DNA of 64,000 bases from Aquarana catesbeiana (Eukaryota; Chordata; Amphibia; Anura; Ranidae). The stretch spans positions 585,732,119 to 585,796,118 of the forward strand of contig NC_133326.1 in the NCBI RefSeq assembly GCF_042186555.1, given 5' to 3'. Positions within the stretch are counted from its first letter, which is position 1. Every line of letters begins with the position of its first letter. The notes below the pieces were generated by a model, which was not told the DNA's origin, did no database searches, and saw nothing but the letters and a program-made list of their open reading frames with translations. Below are positions 24,039 through 35,111 of the stretch, one piece after another. The position numbers and the translations under genes are program-made.

Positions 24039-25442
24039 GTTATAAGCATTCCATTTATAATCATATATGGTCTCTAATGAATTGTAATATAATTCTGTGC
24101 TATAACATGTTGATTGTTCGATTGTAAAATCTTGTCCAATGGAAAAAAGATGGCATTAAGAGTGTGGCTGCTATAACATAATAAAAGACTTAAACACCCC
24201 TTCATCATACTTCTCAGACCCTTTGATTGGTTGTGTTATTTCTGTAAATGTCCTCTCCAGGGCTCAAAAAATATTGTTGCATTTGCAGCTGGATATCTGG
24301 AGGCTCCCTTATTGTGAAAAGTATGAAAAGGGCTTCCAAATTGTGATTAGCTCCACAAAACCTCAAATCCCTTTTTGGGGCCAGCATGTTGGAATGAGGC
24401 CCTTGTAGTGCTACTGCTTTCTACAACCCAGCAATAGCTAAAACTTTAAATGTCTGAACATCACAGCTGCTACCCTAACAGAAATGCACAAGAGGAATTT
24501 TGTGTTTACTTTTGGAAGAAACCATTTATGTATGAAGGGCATAGCTGAAGGTATGCCAAACAATAGGTAGCCACAGTCTGACCGCTACAGATAGTATTCT
24601 GGGAGCATTTAAGCAAGTTCACCCATCTCTACATATGATGTATGAAATTTTGAAAGTGTTCACAACTGTCAGGGAAACTAAAATAACTTAGGATTATAAA
24701 TAAGGGCTTGTTCACATTGTGGATTTTTCCATACTTTTATGGGAACTTGACAGGTGGTTCTGACCTCTGCAAATGCCAAAACTGTGTACTGAGCCTAATG
24801 ACTTAGTTCACACATTGTAGTTGAAGTTGGGTGTTGTGACATGGTGACCCAAATAGTATCTGTAGTGGTCAGGCCTTTGCTGCCCATTGCTCTTGATGGC
24901 TTTGGTAATCCAGCCACAAGCAGAAGGCTTGACATAAAAATACTGTGAATTGAATGCTCTTCTGCATCCTACACAGTGTCAGCAAGGCTTAAAGGTGTAG
25001 TTATACTTAACGTTATTTGGTGGAGCGAGGCAGGGCTTCATCTCCCCATCATATCTTTACAGGTGGTTATGATCCTAGTAGGAAAATCTGAGACTGTGAA
25101 AACCTGTAAAAAACATGTTCTGTAAAGAGCATGGCTTCCTGGTGGCCATCTTTGCTTGTGTTATGGTGTCACTATCCTCTTAATGAGCAGTAACTCCCCT
25201 GGAATGCATGGAGAATGTACACCAGAAAGATAGGAGCCATCTTACAGAAAAAAAAAAGTAGCTATCGCTTTAGATAAGCAAGGGTTGTGTTTTTTCCCTG
25301 ATTTGGAGTAGACATAAAAATACCAATTATTATTACGAGTATTTTATGGATTAGGCAGAGTCTTACACTTGCCTATGATAAAGCCAAATCATATGTTATA
25401 AACCTGATCATTTTTACACCAGTTTATAAAATTGTAGCCTAC
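24039..25442. other. ANTXR1 intron, 3' of exon B
   Basis: Intronic sequence directly downstream (in gene sense) of exon B. The donor GTAGGC is the reverse complement of 25437-25442. No repeat was recognised. Confidence 0.7.
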
Positions 25443-25610
25443 CTTGATTGGGGAGTACCATTTTCTGGAACTATTGGGCTTGCCATAGCTGGTGTTGAGA
25501 ATTTTTGGTGATGGAAACTCATATTCCTGCTCTGGCATCTTCACCCTGGCATTCTTGGCTTTCTCCAGTTTAGCACCTTCTTCTGTGGATCCCCTCTCCC
25601 CCCAGCGAAC
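25443..25610 (-). CDS. antxr1: ANTXR1 exon B, cytoplasmic tail
   Basis: An exon of 168 bp (56 codons), phase 0 at both ends. The translation begins VRWGERGSTEEGAKLEKAKN, continues ARVKMPEQEYEFP and ends RKWYSPIK. The ARVKMPEQEYEFP and KWYSPIK blocks are those of ANTXR1 (TEM8). ANTXR2 differs there (KNAVVKIPEE-type). The acceptor is TTTATGTCTGCAG and the donor AAG|GTAGGC. ANTXR1 is a single-pass receptor with an extracellular von Willebrand A domain that binds extracellular matrix and, in mammals, anthrax protective antigen. This exon encodes intracellular tail C-terminal to the juxtamembrane acidic region. The stretch SPKILNTSYGKPNS departs from the mammalian sequence I know, as expected for a frog. 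No lesions are seen. Confidence 0.93.
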
Positions 25611-26860
25611 CTGCAGACATAAATGAAAATGTTAGATTTTTATATTAGTCAAAACATTGCAGCCAAACCCAGGAATATTTATAAATGCAACATGCATTTT
25701 TAAATCTTTGTGTAAAGCTTAGTCTAGGACTCATTGAACATATCTACAATCTGCATAGATTGTTAATGTGCATAAATTGGTAAAAATACAATTCATGCTG
25801 TAGTTTAGCTCTTGTCGGAAAAGGTAATGTTATTCTATGGTCTGAAGAGCAAGTTCTGGCAAAGTGTTAAATTAAACAAAATCTTTACAGAAAACTAGGA
25901 TTAAGGAGGATCATCTTGGGGGTTGGGTTCTTCTGCAGAAAGAAAATATTGAGAAGTATGAAAATACTTATTGCCAGGGCTTTTTTCTACCACCTCTGGT
26001 GCTGGCCTTGTGCTTGCAGGTCACTAATGTCACTTGTAAACACAGAAGCCCAGCTTTTGTGTCTACAAGTGACAGTGCTCCTCTCCTGGCACTACCGGAA
26101 GCACCACAAAACCCTTGCTGCCCCCTTTCCCCCTTCATCTCGCCCCCAATGGTCTCATTCAATACCTCTAGTGCTGGCAGCAAAAAGAGCTCAGAATTGG
26201 AAGAGGAGCATCTTCGAGCTGCTGTTGAAACATGTGAGGGCAGGAAGGGAGCTCACTGCCCAGCCTCCGAGATACCAGCAGGATACAACCTCCAGTAGTT
26301 TGTTCCAGGATGTGTATGGGGAGATAAGCTAGTGGGATGTTGTGGGATGCCAAGAGGGTGGAAAGGTGTTAAGATGTCAGGGAGGCAAAATGTTAAGTGG
26401 CATTGTAGCGAGGTGCCAAGGTGCATAGCTGCGAGTAGGCAGCCCCATTGAAAGCAATGAGAAGCTGTCAGCTCTTGCAGATAATTGCTCAAGCAGCGAT
26501 CACATGCGAGTGATCAACCCTGGTCACAGGCAGTCTGGGTCCAGGGCCAATCACTCACATGTGATCGCTGAATGAGTGAGAGCCCGCAGCTTCCCATTGT
26601 TTTAAATGCGGCTGCCTACTTACAGCCAAGATTGCAGACAGGGTGCATTCAGAAGTATGGATGCACCCTCAAGATGGCAGGGGGGCTAAAAGGGGGGGGG
26701 GTAAGTGTGCAGGAGGGTTTTAAGCAGCAGTGCTGTGTGTCTGCAGATGACATCAATTGCTGTCTCTATGCATGCCACTAGCCGTGGCCACTGCAGTAAT
26801 GGAGCATTGAATTAGAGCTCGTTCATACCTTGTAACTTCATACTGCCTGAACTCCTTTCC
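25611..26860. other. ANTXR1 intron between exons A and B, first part
   Basis: A palindromic stretch (GATCACATGCGAGTGATC and ATCACTCACATGTGATC) lies at 26497-26568, and a G-run at 26692-26701. Otherwise nothing was recognised. The open frames at 25916-26332 have no family features. Confidence 0.55.
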
Positions 26861-26864
26861 CTTT

Positions 26865-27215
26865 ATATACTATCCATCACCATACACTCTGCACTGCTCT
26901 CCTCTACATACTGTCTGCCATCATACACTCCAAACTCCTCTCCTGAACATACTACCTGTAGTCATACCCTCCACACTCCTCTTCTAAATATACAACCCCC
27001 AATCATACCCTCCACATTCATTTCCTGAACATACTACCCACCATCATACACTACTTCTCTGTGGAACATACTACCCACCACCATACACTCTGCACCCCTG
27101 TCCTGCATATACTACCCACTGCCATAATCTCTGAACTCATTTCCTACATATAACATCATGCACTGTACATACCGCCATTCACACCACACTCCTTTCCTGC
27201 ACATACTATCATACA
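26865..27215. repeat. Minisatellite, about 50-60 bp units
   Basis: Six to seven units follow the pattern CATACACTCTGCACTCCTTTCCTGCACATACTACC, with ACC/ATC variants. The units are diverged. Confidence 0.8.
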
Positions 27216-27793
27216 CTCCATTCTTCAATGAATGCCCCCCCACATAAAGTACATTCTACAATGGCTTGCTGAACGCACAACTAAAAAAAGGTGTCCCTAT
27301 CACTCTATTTGAAACCTTTGTAACTATGACCTTTGTACATAACACACTCCTGGTCCCCCCCCCCAACAGGGGGTGTGGTTGGGTTCCTGTTCCTATTCTC
27401 TGTAAAAAGAAAAGTCCTTATTACTGTAGCACTCCTCACTCCTGGGGAGTGTGGAGCGACCCCCCAGCAGCATTTCAGGCTAGTACTTTGACATCTCAGG
27501 GTGGGAACTTGGTTAATTGTGGGTTAAAAAAAAAACAGTTGAATGCCAGTCATTTTAGCCTTTTCTGCTGTTTATTTTCTCAGTAAACTTGGCTAGAGGC
27601 TTACTCAGGCACAGGATACCTAAATAATATCCTCCTTTTTTATTTGGACAGTGCATTCCCATTCGGTCTAGGACTAGCATTGCTGCCATAAATGCGTTCT
27701 GGCAGTATATTTCCAGCACTCGGTAGATTAGACTTAAAAATCCATGTAAATCCAAAAGTAGTATAGAGGCAGTCACATGTATTGCAGGGAATG
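27216..27793. other. Intronic sequence, no feature recognised
   Basis: A C-run (27355-27364) and an A-run (27526-27536) occur. There is no clear element boundary, and part of it may belong to the Tc1 derivative that follows. Confidence 0.45.
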
Positions 27794-28333
27794 TTCTTCC
27801 AGAAGCGCATTTGTGAGGTCAGGCACTGATGTGGACGAGAAGGCCTGGCTTGCAGTCTCCTCTCTAATTCATCGCAAAGGTGTTTTAATTGGGTTGAGGT
27901 CAGAACTCTGTGCAGGCCAGTCAAGTTCCTACACCCCAAACTCGCTCATCCATGTCTTTATGGACCTGACCTTGTTTGTGCACTGGTCTAAATCATTTGG
28001 TGGAGGGGGGATTATGGTGTGGAGTTGTTTTTCAGGGTTTGGGCTTGACCCCTTAGTTCCAGTGAAGGAAACTCTTGAGTGGAGACTGCAAGCCAGGCCC
28101 TATCGTCCACATCAATGCCTGACCTCACAAATGTGCTTCTGGAAGAATGGTTCAAACTTCCCATAGACACACTCCTAAACCTTGTGGACAGCCTTCCCAG
28201 AAGAGTTGAAGCAGTTCTAGATGCAAAGGGTGGGCCAACTCAATATTGAACCCTACGGACTAAGACTAGGATGCCATTAAAGTTCATGTGCACGGGTAAG
28301 GGCAGGCGTTCCAATACGTTTCGTGATATAGTG
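27794..28333. mobile_element. Tc1 derivative with inverted duplication (fold-back)
   Basis: The coding segment for LQARPSRPHQCLTSQM occurs twice: on the minus strand at 27862-27794, and on the plus strand at 28080-28147 as LQARPYRPHQCLTSQM. The plus copy continues to a Tc1-like end (CTAAACCTTGTGGACAGCC ... CCAATACGTTTCGTGATATA). Between them, plus-strand HWSKSFGGGGIMVW / CFSGFGLDPLVPVK (27980-28070) is another transposase block. It runs straight into WRLQARPY at about 28079, skipping the usual intervening catalytic part. The element is a non-autonomous, rearranged Tc1. Similar inverted versions may exist as an amplified family. Confidence 0.75.
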
Positions 28334-28356
28334 TGTATATATATATATATATATAT
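28334..28356. repeat. Short (TA)n tract between two Tc1 elements
   Basis: About 20 bp of TA join the right end of the fold-back Tc1 to the left end of the next Tc1. Tc1 elements insert at TA. Confidence 0.9.
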
Positions 28357-28470
28357 TCACAGTTGTGCTCATAGTTTACATACCCTGGCAGAATTTATGA
28401 TTTCTTGGCCATTTTTTAAATCATAATGACAACAGAAACTAGCCAAATGACCCTGATCAAAAGTTTACAG

Positions 28471-28583
28471 GTGGTCAACAGTATCAAAGGCCGCAGAAAG
28501 GTCAAGTAGTAGGAGTATGGAGTACTGGCTGTCGGTTTTAGCAGTTGGTAAATCGTTAGTGAGTTTTAGTAAGGCAGTTTCTT
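28471..28583 (-). pseudogene. L2-like reverse transcriptase fragment inside Tc1
   Basis: The minus strand reads ETALLKLTNDLPTAK, then QYSILLLLDLSAAFDTVDH. This is the RT block with the first catalytic Asp (LDLSAAFD) of L2/CR1-group LINEs. Only about 37 codons are present, uninterrupted, without any LINE end. It is flanked directly by Tc1 sequence on both sides, replacing part of the Tc1 subterminal region. Confidence 0.85.
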
Positions 28584-29426
28584 TATCTTCTCAGATGGTA
28601 AAGCTGCCCATTCCTCTTGGCAAAAAGCCTCCAGTTCCTGTAAATTCTTGGGCTGTCTTGCATGAACTGCACTTTTCAGATCTCCCCAGAGTGGCTCAAT
28701 GATATTGCGGTCAGGAGACTGAAATGGCCACTCCAGAACCTTCACTTTATTCTGCTGTAGCCAATGACAGGTCAACTTGGCCTTGTGTTTTGGATCATTG
28801 TCTTGTTGGAATGTCCAAGTATGTCCCATGCGCAGCTTCCTGGCTGATGAATGCGAATGTTCCTCCAGTATTTTTTGATAACATACTGCATTCATCTTGC
28901 CATCAATTTTGATCAAATTTCCTGTACTTTTGTAGCTCACACATCCCATAAACATCAATGTTTCACAGTAGGAATGGTGTACCTTTCATCATAGGCCTTG
29001 TTGACTCCTCTCCAAATGTAGCGTTTATGGTTGTGGACAAAAAGCTAAATTTTGGTCTCATCACTCTAAATGACTTTGTGCCAGAAGGTTTGAGGCTTGT
29101 CTCTGTGCTGTTTGGCGTATTGTAAGTGGGATACTTTCTGGTATTTGCATAGTAATGGCTTTCTTCTGGTGACTCGACCATGCAGTCCCATCTTTCTTCA
29201 AGTGCCACCTTATTGTGCCTCTTGAAACAGCCACACCACATGTTTTCAGAGAGTTCTGTATTTCATTTGAAGTTCTTTGTGGGTTTTTCTTTGCATAACA
29301 AACAATTTTCCTGGCAGTTGTGGCTGAAATTTTAGTTGGTCCACCTGACCGTGGTTTGGTTTCAAAAGAACACTTCATTTTCCACTTCTTGATTAGAGTT
29401 TGAACGCTGCTGATTGGCATTCTCAA
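28584..29426 (-). pseudogene. Tc1 transposase remnant
   Basis: The N-terminal part (29426-29061) has helix-turn-helix features (SSVQTLIKKWK) and the GGPTKISATTARKIV linker. The C-terminal part (28958-28584) has WTFQQDNDPKHKA with the second Asp and VLEWPFQSPDRNIIEPLWGD with the catalytic Glu. The two parts are in different frames with at least one frameshift near 29061-28960. SPDRN replaces the usual SPDLN. It is not functional. Confidence 0.88.
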
Positions 29427-29458
29427 TTCCTTGGAAATCCTTTTATATCCCTTTCCTG

Positions 29459-30668
29459 TTTTTTTTTTTACTTCAAAAATATTTTATTTTGAGTAATAAA
29501 AGTCATATACAAGTTGAATATAAGAGGAACAAAAGAGATACAATGGGACATAATAATTACGTAACTCAGTGTGAGCAAATGTGAAATCAGAGAGCCATAC
29601 CAAGATCGTTTCAGAGAGATGATCGAAAATATGCATAACAACGAAACAGTTAATGGAGCCCTATAAACCGGTTACTAACAACCTGTGGGCTATTTTGGAC
29701 CTCTGGATTACGTCAAGACAGATATTGCCGTAGTAAGATCAGGCCGGGCCGGGGAAGACTCCCTCTTCACCTGGCACCCCCCAAGGGGATCAAGCTGTGC
29801 CGGGAGGGTAATCTCTAACCCCTGACTCCAACCCCCATCCCACCATGGAAAAGCAGTATATACTGAGGATAATGGCTATTTACATAAGCATAAGATTACT
29901 GTAACTCCGATTTTCGTAATAACCTCTATAACCCAAAACGTTTGGGTATTATAAAACGGGGGAAATGGGATAAAATAGGAGGAAAGGAAGTTAAAGATAG
30001 AGTGAAAGTAGAGAGTGTAGAGTTTGTCTATCAGCAGGCTTTTAGTTCAATTCAGTTTGGCTTAACACTAGGGACGAGGGAGATGCCTACGTGGTGGGCC
30101 CAGGACTCCCAGGTGGCCTCAAATTTGTGGAATGTGTCTGATAATATGCTGGATAACTTTTTCTGAGACATTATCCAGGAGATTTTCCTGTGTGCAGCCA
30201 TTGCCGAGGTTTCGGTTGTTTCCAGGCCTTGGCAACGGTAAGTTTGGCTCCTAGTAGAATAAAGTGGATTAGCCTTCGAGTGGGAGCGAAGATCTTTGGT
30301 ATCCCGGCATTGAGGAAGGCAACCATCAGGGTCCTGGGGATCTGGCATCCAGCAAACCTATCGATAATGTTGACTATTTTTTTCCAGAAAGGGCGTATTC
30401 TAGGGCATTCCCACCAAATGTGGGCCATTGTGCCCAAAAGTTGGCAACCTCTAAAACATAGAGGGTCTGCCGAGGGATACATAGAGGCCATTCTGGAGGG
30501 TCTATAATAACATCTAGAAATTACTTTTAAACTAGCTTCTATGAGGGATGTATTTAGAATGCCCTTGAAGGATTTAAAACAAGCAGTCTGCCGGCTCTCC
30601 AGGTCCCAGTGAAATTGGAAATCCAACTCCCAGAAAGTCATGAAAGGGGATTTAGAGTAAGCAAATGT
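29459..30668 (-). mobile_element. 5'-truncated L1 inserted in Tc1
   Basis: In gene sense the element ends in an A-run (plus-strand T-run at 29459-29471) joined to the Tc1 phrase CCCTTTCCTGTTTT. The body is about 1.2 kb: a 3' UTR (29472-30170) and the last ~165 codons of ORF2. It is a different L1 lineage from 15-21 kb, because the C-terminal sequences are only distantly alike. 5' truncation is typical of incomplete target-primed reverse transcription. The Tc1 right end is not found beyond 30668, so a deletion accompanied or followed the insertion. Confidence 0.85.
30171..30668 (-). pseudogene. L1 ORF2 C-terminus
   Basis: The minus-strand frame contains RCYYRPSRMASMYPS, then DPLCFRGCQLLGTMAHIWWECPRIRPFWKKI. 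This is the ORF2 C-terminal region with its Cys/His knuckle (C...C...H...C). It is in frame to a stop near 30171. Confidence 0.88.
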
Positions 30669-31729
30669 TGTCAAGCTGAAACAAGTATGTACATAGGGAG
30701 TTTAAACTTTATTTACTTGTTCTGGATCTTTGATTCAAATTAACAAAGCCAGAGATAGCCTACAGTAAACTGGCATTTTCAGAAGGTCAGTGATTTTTCT
30801 GTGCTCCAGTTTTCATAAAGCAGACCAATTATTCTTAAAAAGCTGTTGGCATGATATGTGACACACAGACTGTGGATAATATTATGAAAGATCCAGTAAA
30901 ACCAGAAAATGCTCAGAAGTTATATCCTAGTTTTAGTTCAGAATCATGCACATCAAAGTGGGTCAGACTGCAGGCACCATGCTCCCTTATTCCCAGTTGT
31001 TGAAGCCTCCCTTGCTGTGGAGCCAGATATGACTATTATGCAGTTCATTTGGTGAGAAGATCCCAAGTTTACCGAGGATAGTGAAAGAAAAACTAATTGT
31101 TGGAAGCATTCTCTCTGTGTATGTTAATTTTGTCAGGTCATGCATTTAGAAAAAAAGGAGCATCTTGCTTCAGCTTACAGCTTCTGAGGGCAATGGGGAG
31201 CCTGACATGCCTCGCATTGCTTTCAGGTAGTCTTTTCAGGTTTTGGTGAAGAGAGGCAGGTTGTAAGTGACCACGTCTTTCAGGATGAGTAACAGTGGGG
31301 GCAGCGGGGGCCTACTGACTGAATGAAAAATATTAACAGTGTGTACCCAGCTTAAGCCATGAGCACTAGACAAAATCAATTTTATGATGTGAACAAACTC
31401 ATATCTTAGAAGAGCATGGACCAACCAGGATGTATGCTGATATCCACTGAAATATGGGTACTGGGTGCATAGGCTTCAGAATATTTGTTGTATCATCATC
31501 AAGCTGGCTGAGGGTGGACTGACAACCCTCAGCTAATTGTTACATAAATTATTGCTTTGCCAGAGCGTCCAGATTGCCAGCCAAGGCCTCCAAGCCAGTA
31601 CATACATTTTTTTTAACATTGAAGTACTGAAAACACATTTGGTAAAAAAAAAAACAAAAAAAACCTATACGATATTAGATCACCAAAACCCTTCTTATAC
31701 GATATTTATAACAAAAAAATAATAATTAC
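30669..31729. other. ANTXR1 intron, adjoining exon A
   Basis: Unique-looking intronic sequence. The donor of exon A reads ATGGAG|GTAATT (minus strand, 31729-31724). No repeat was recognised. Confidence 0.65.
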
Positions 31730-31825
31730 CTCCATTCTCTTAATTCCTCCCACTCCTCTTCCCCCATAGTACGAAGCATCTACTGTGGGCCATTTCTTTT
31801 TGGGAAGACCGTCATCATCTTCATC
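31730..31825 (-). CDS. antxr1: ANTXR1 exon A, juxtamembrane tail
   Basis: A 96-bp exon, 32 codons, phase 0 at both ends. It encodes DEDDDGLPKKKWPTVDASYY then GGRGVGGIKRME. This acidic patch followed by KKKWPTVDASYYGGRGVGGIKRME is the hallmark cytoplasmic segment shared by ANTXR1 and ANTXR2, and the next exon (25443-25610) decides for ANTXR1. The acceptor is TATTCTTCTGGACAG|GAT and the donor GAG|GTAATT. Joined to exon B, the frame continues as KRME-VRWGERG. The preceding exon, with the membrane span, is not in the remaining 32 kb. Confidence 0.95.
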
Positions 31826-31939
31826 CTGTCCAGAAGAATATAGATAAGGAATAATGTTTCAAGTAAAACTCTTGATACAGTGATAAATATTCATTTAAAT
31901 TGTATGTAAACCTTAACAATAAACTTATTTTATTTTTAA
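31826..31939. other. ANTXR1 intron, 5' flank of exon A
   Basis: Short intronic sequence holding the branch and acceptor region for exon A. Confidence 0.7.
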
Positions 31940-32215
31940 GCTGGCCATACAGGTGTCCAACTGGCTGAACAAAAAACCTGAACTAATTTCTTCATACACA
32001 CATTCGATGTGGATCTGGGAATTCTCCTTGCTGTGTCATTGTATTCTGACAGGGCCCACCTTTAGAATACACTGATCAGTGCTACAGCTAATTCGCTGCA
32101 TGCACTGATCGAGCAAAAATCTACTAGCAAGCCAGTTTATGAGAAGTTGGATGATAAATCGAATTCCCATGAACAAGAACAGCCATACATTGATTGAAAT
32201 TTGACCGGTTCCTGC
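31940..32215. mobile_element. MITE of the CTGGCCATACA family
   Basis: It starts AAGCTGGCCATACAGGTG. The interior ATTGTATTCTGACAG ... CAGAATACACTGATCAGTG and GCATGCACTGATCGAGCAA is shared with the element at 38738-38990. The right end is poorly defined. Confidence 0.65.
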
Positions 32216-32889
32216 CAACTTTAGTTTGTTAATTACAAAGTGTTTTGTTACATCTGTTCAATAAATACAAGCGTATCCTGTTGATATAGCAGAAGTCCAG
32301 TGAGCTGATAACTTTCTGTGCTCTCTGCTGATTATTCTATTGTTCCCAGCTGTCTTTGTGGACTACAGAACACATCACCCTGTATTAAGGGAAGAGAAGA
32401 GGAAGGGGTATCTGTATTTCTGTTCTAGAGTAACAACAGTGCTTCCTCATAGACATTGTACAGTAATGAGCATAGCCACCCTAGGACAGGAAGTGTGCTA
32501 GCACATTTCCTGCAACCATCACATCTAAGGGCTGGTAAGCTGCAATATATTCATTATTTTAAGTAGGGCTCAAAACACAAATACCATACAATTGGTAATA
32601 GTAGCTTACTATTACTTTACTAGCTGCTATTATTTTAATCTTAGATTCAATCCTGCACCTGGGTCTAAATTCCCAATAAACGGAATACAGTATATAAACA
32701 TACTACACATTACCTAGACCCCCATTTATAACAAAGGCTGGATAATACCCTTCACAGGACATTACAGTGATTACTCCATGATACACCTACATTTTAAATT
32801 TAATTTTAGATAAAATGCAGAAAGTGATATGTAGCCTGCAGTGTCCTACAGAGGGTTCTGTGCATAATACTGCAGAGAACACTCCAGGA
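32216..32889. other. Intronic sequence, no feature recognised
   Basis: Nothing with family resemblance was seen. Confidence 0.55.
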
Positions 32890-33369
32890 TAGGGTTGCCA
32901 CTTGTCCGGGATTCACCCGGACAGTTCGGGTTTGAAATCATGCGTCCAGGTTTCAGACTGCCTGAAACCCGGACACATTATTCAGACCGGACTATGGCTT
33001 CCAGATGCATCTGGATGAGAGGTGCTGACTGCCAAGGGGTGAGTGAGATCCCCTTTACACCAGAGTTCTCAGTGTTCCCCCTTAAATCAGGGTTCCCAGA
33101 GCATCCCTTATGTTAGAGTCCCCAGAGTTCTCCCTTACATCAGAGTCTGCAGAGTCCCCCCTTACAGTAAAAGGGGAACTCTGTGGACAGATGTAAAAGG
33201 GGAACTCTGTGGACTCGGATGTAAAGGGGGACAATTGTTATTAACTTTATATGATTAGAAATGTTATTTAATAGCAAAATATATGTATAGTTTATACTAT
33301 AAAAAAAACAAAAAAACTGTGTGCCGCTAAAGTGTTCGGGTTTGACTTGAAGAAAAGGTGGCTACCCTA
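32890..33369. mobile_element. hAT-like MITE with TAGGGTTGCCAC ends
   Basis: Inverted ends TAGGGTTGCCACTTGTC and GAAAAGGTGGCTACCCTA bound about 480 bp. The interior is rich in short inverted and direct repeats (CCCTTACATCAGAGTC; AAAGGGGAACTCTGTGGA twice). No 8-bp duplication is visible, so the hAT class is inferred from the ends alone. Confidence 0.65.
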
Positions 33370-33715
33370 GCTACCCTACTACAGAATAGGAGAATAGCCC
33401 CATCACATGACCTGTCAAAGTTATGTTTCAGGTGTCTACCTCCTGGGGCTTCATTTGCGCCAGAGTTCTGAAGAGAGCAAAGATGTTGGAAAGCATACAG
33501 CTCTGCTTCATAATTATCCCTTTTGTTATTAAAAGCAGCCTTATGGCTGAGGTTAGGCCATATCACAGCTTTACTACGTCATTACTTGTAATAAAACTCC
33601 AGACTTGTATCTTACTGCTGACAAGCATCTCCATTCAGTATTTCATATTTTCCCACTTAACATTACATTTTTTTAGTTTTTTAGCATTGAACATAATAAA
33701 GAAGGAAGATTCACT
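33370..33715. other. Intronic sequence, no feature recognised
   Basis: No recognisable element or coding motif. Confidence 0.5.
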
Positions 33716-34135
33716 TTAAAAGGTTTGTTCACCTTGTCAGAAAATTAAATGGTAAGCTAACACCCTACACCCTCCCCTCCCTCCCAGTCTCTGCTGCACT
33801 GACCTCGGTGGATGATACAGTTTCACCATCCACCCAGCTTAGTGCAACAGTCCTGTTCTTCCCCTTCTTTCCATGGGAATGCTGGGATGGATCAGACCAG
33901 TTCTGATTGGTCAGCGCAGTCATGGGCCAGTATGAACCAACCAGAATTGCTCTGATCTATCCCAGCATCCCTAAGGTAAGAATAGCGTGGTTTTCAAACC
34001 CCAGGACTGTTACACCATGGACAGTGAAACTGTATCACCCACGGAGGTAAGTGCAGCAGAGACCGGAGGGGTGGGGCAGGTGTGTGATGTTAGTTCATCT
34101 TTAAATTTTTTCTGAAAAAGTGAACTAACCCTTTA
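33716..34135. mobile_element. TTAA-type palindromic MITE
   Basis: The left end TTAAAAGGTTTGTTCACCTT mirrors the right end AAGTGAACTAACCCTTTAT. Inner stems include ACCTCGGTGGATGATACAGTTTC with GAAACTGTATCACCCACGG, and GGGATGCTGGGAT-type pairs. One terminal TTAA has decayed to TTAT. Confidence 0.7.
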
Positions 34136-35111
34136 TGCTTAGCAGGGCTGGTACACAGACCATATTCTTCATTTACTGGTTGTTCTAGCCCTAACCTAAT
34201 GTGACTTTGTGAAAACACGGTGGTTAGAGGCAAAGGCTTAGTGTGCCTAATGGTAAATCTGGCATTGGACATGTAGGCTGCAGTGATATGCCAGGACTGC
34301 ATTCTTCTTCTGACTATTGGTCAGCTAGTACTAGTATCAGAGCTATTTATTTCTGGAAAACACTTTGTTGAGGATACAGACTGCAACAGCAAGAAGGCAC
34401 AACTGCAAGACTACAAATCACTGACGTTAAATAAAATACGTTTGAACTAGTTTGAATCCTTTCACAATCCCAGATCATCTCTAGAATAGTTTGGATGATA
34501 AGCCATGACAAAAGAATAAAAATTCTTTAATGTCCTCCTGGGTACATTCCATTCCTGTAATAAATAACCTTTGATATCTTATGCTGGAAAAGTCATGTGT
34601 AAATTCCAGCCAAAAACTTGTTGCACAATACGTTTTATTATTTAAAGCAACCTGAACTGGGAGAAATATGGAGCAGCAAAGATAGCCTTTCATACTGTTT
34701 CAGGCCAGGTTTCCTTTAAAGTGAAAATTATTTTCTGTAAGTAAATTTTATATATACCAAGTTATTATTGTATTTGCCCACCCAAAATTAATTTAAGGTT
34801 CTAACTTTCATTATAGGAAGATTTGTCAGTCACATTCAGACTGTTCCCTTAGATATAGAGAAAGATGAACAAACAAGTGGGAAAAAAAGAAGAAATTAAC
34901 ATTTTAGTGCATGTGTTCTGCTTAGCACCACTGGCAGAGTTAAAAAATTGACTGCAACAGGTTTGGGTGGTGCTGTGATTCTGGAATCAATGAGCAACTC
35001 TCTCACTGCCCCTCATACTCAGTAGAGACACATTGTATATAGTGACCCCCCAAAAAAACAGTAGATGAGTGAGCCAACCAGCTACCACCCTAAAAGAGTA
35101 TTTTATGCATT
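34136..35111. other. Intronic sequence, no feature recognised
   Basis: No recognisable repeat ends or coding motifs. Confidence 0.55.

Larger units (their letters stand above)
28357..29458 (-). mobile_element. Second Tc1/mariner transposon, right end lost
   Basis: The left inverted end CACAGTTGTGCTCATAGTTT begins near 28359 and is followed by the typical AACTAGCCAAATGACCCTG block. The transposase remnant lies on the minus strand. The partner end should lie a few hundred bp past 29458 but is missing. Instead the T-run of a minus-strand L1 starts there. Confidence 0.85.
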
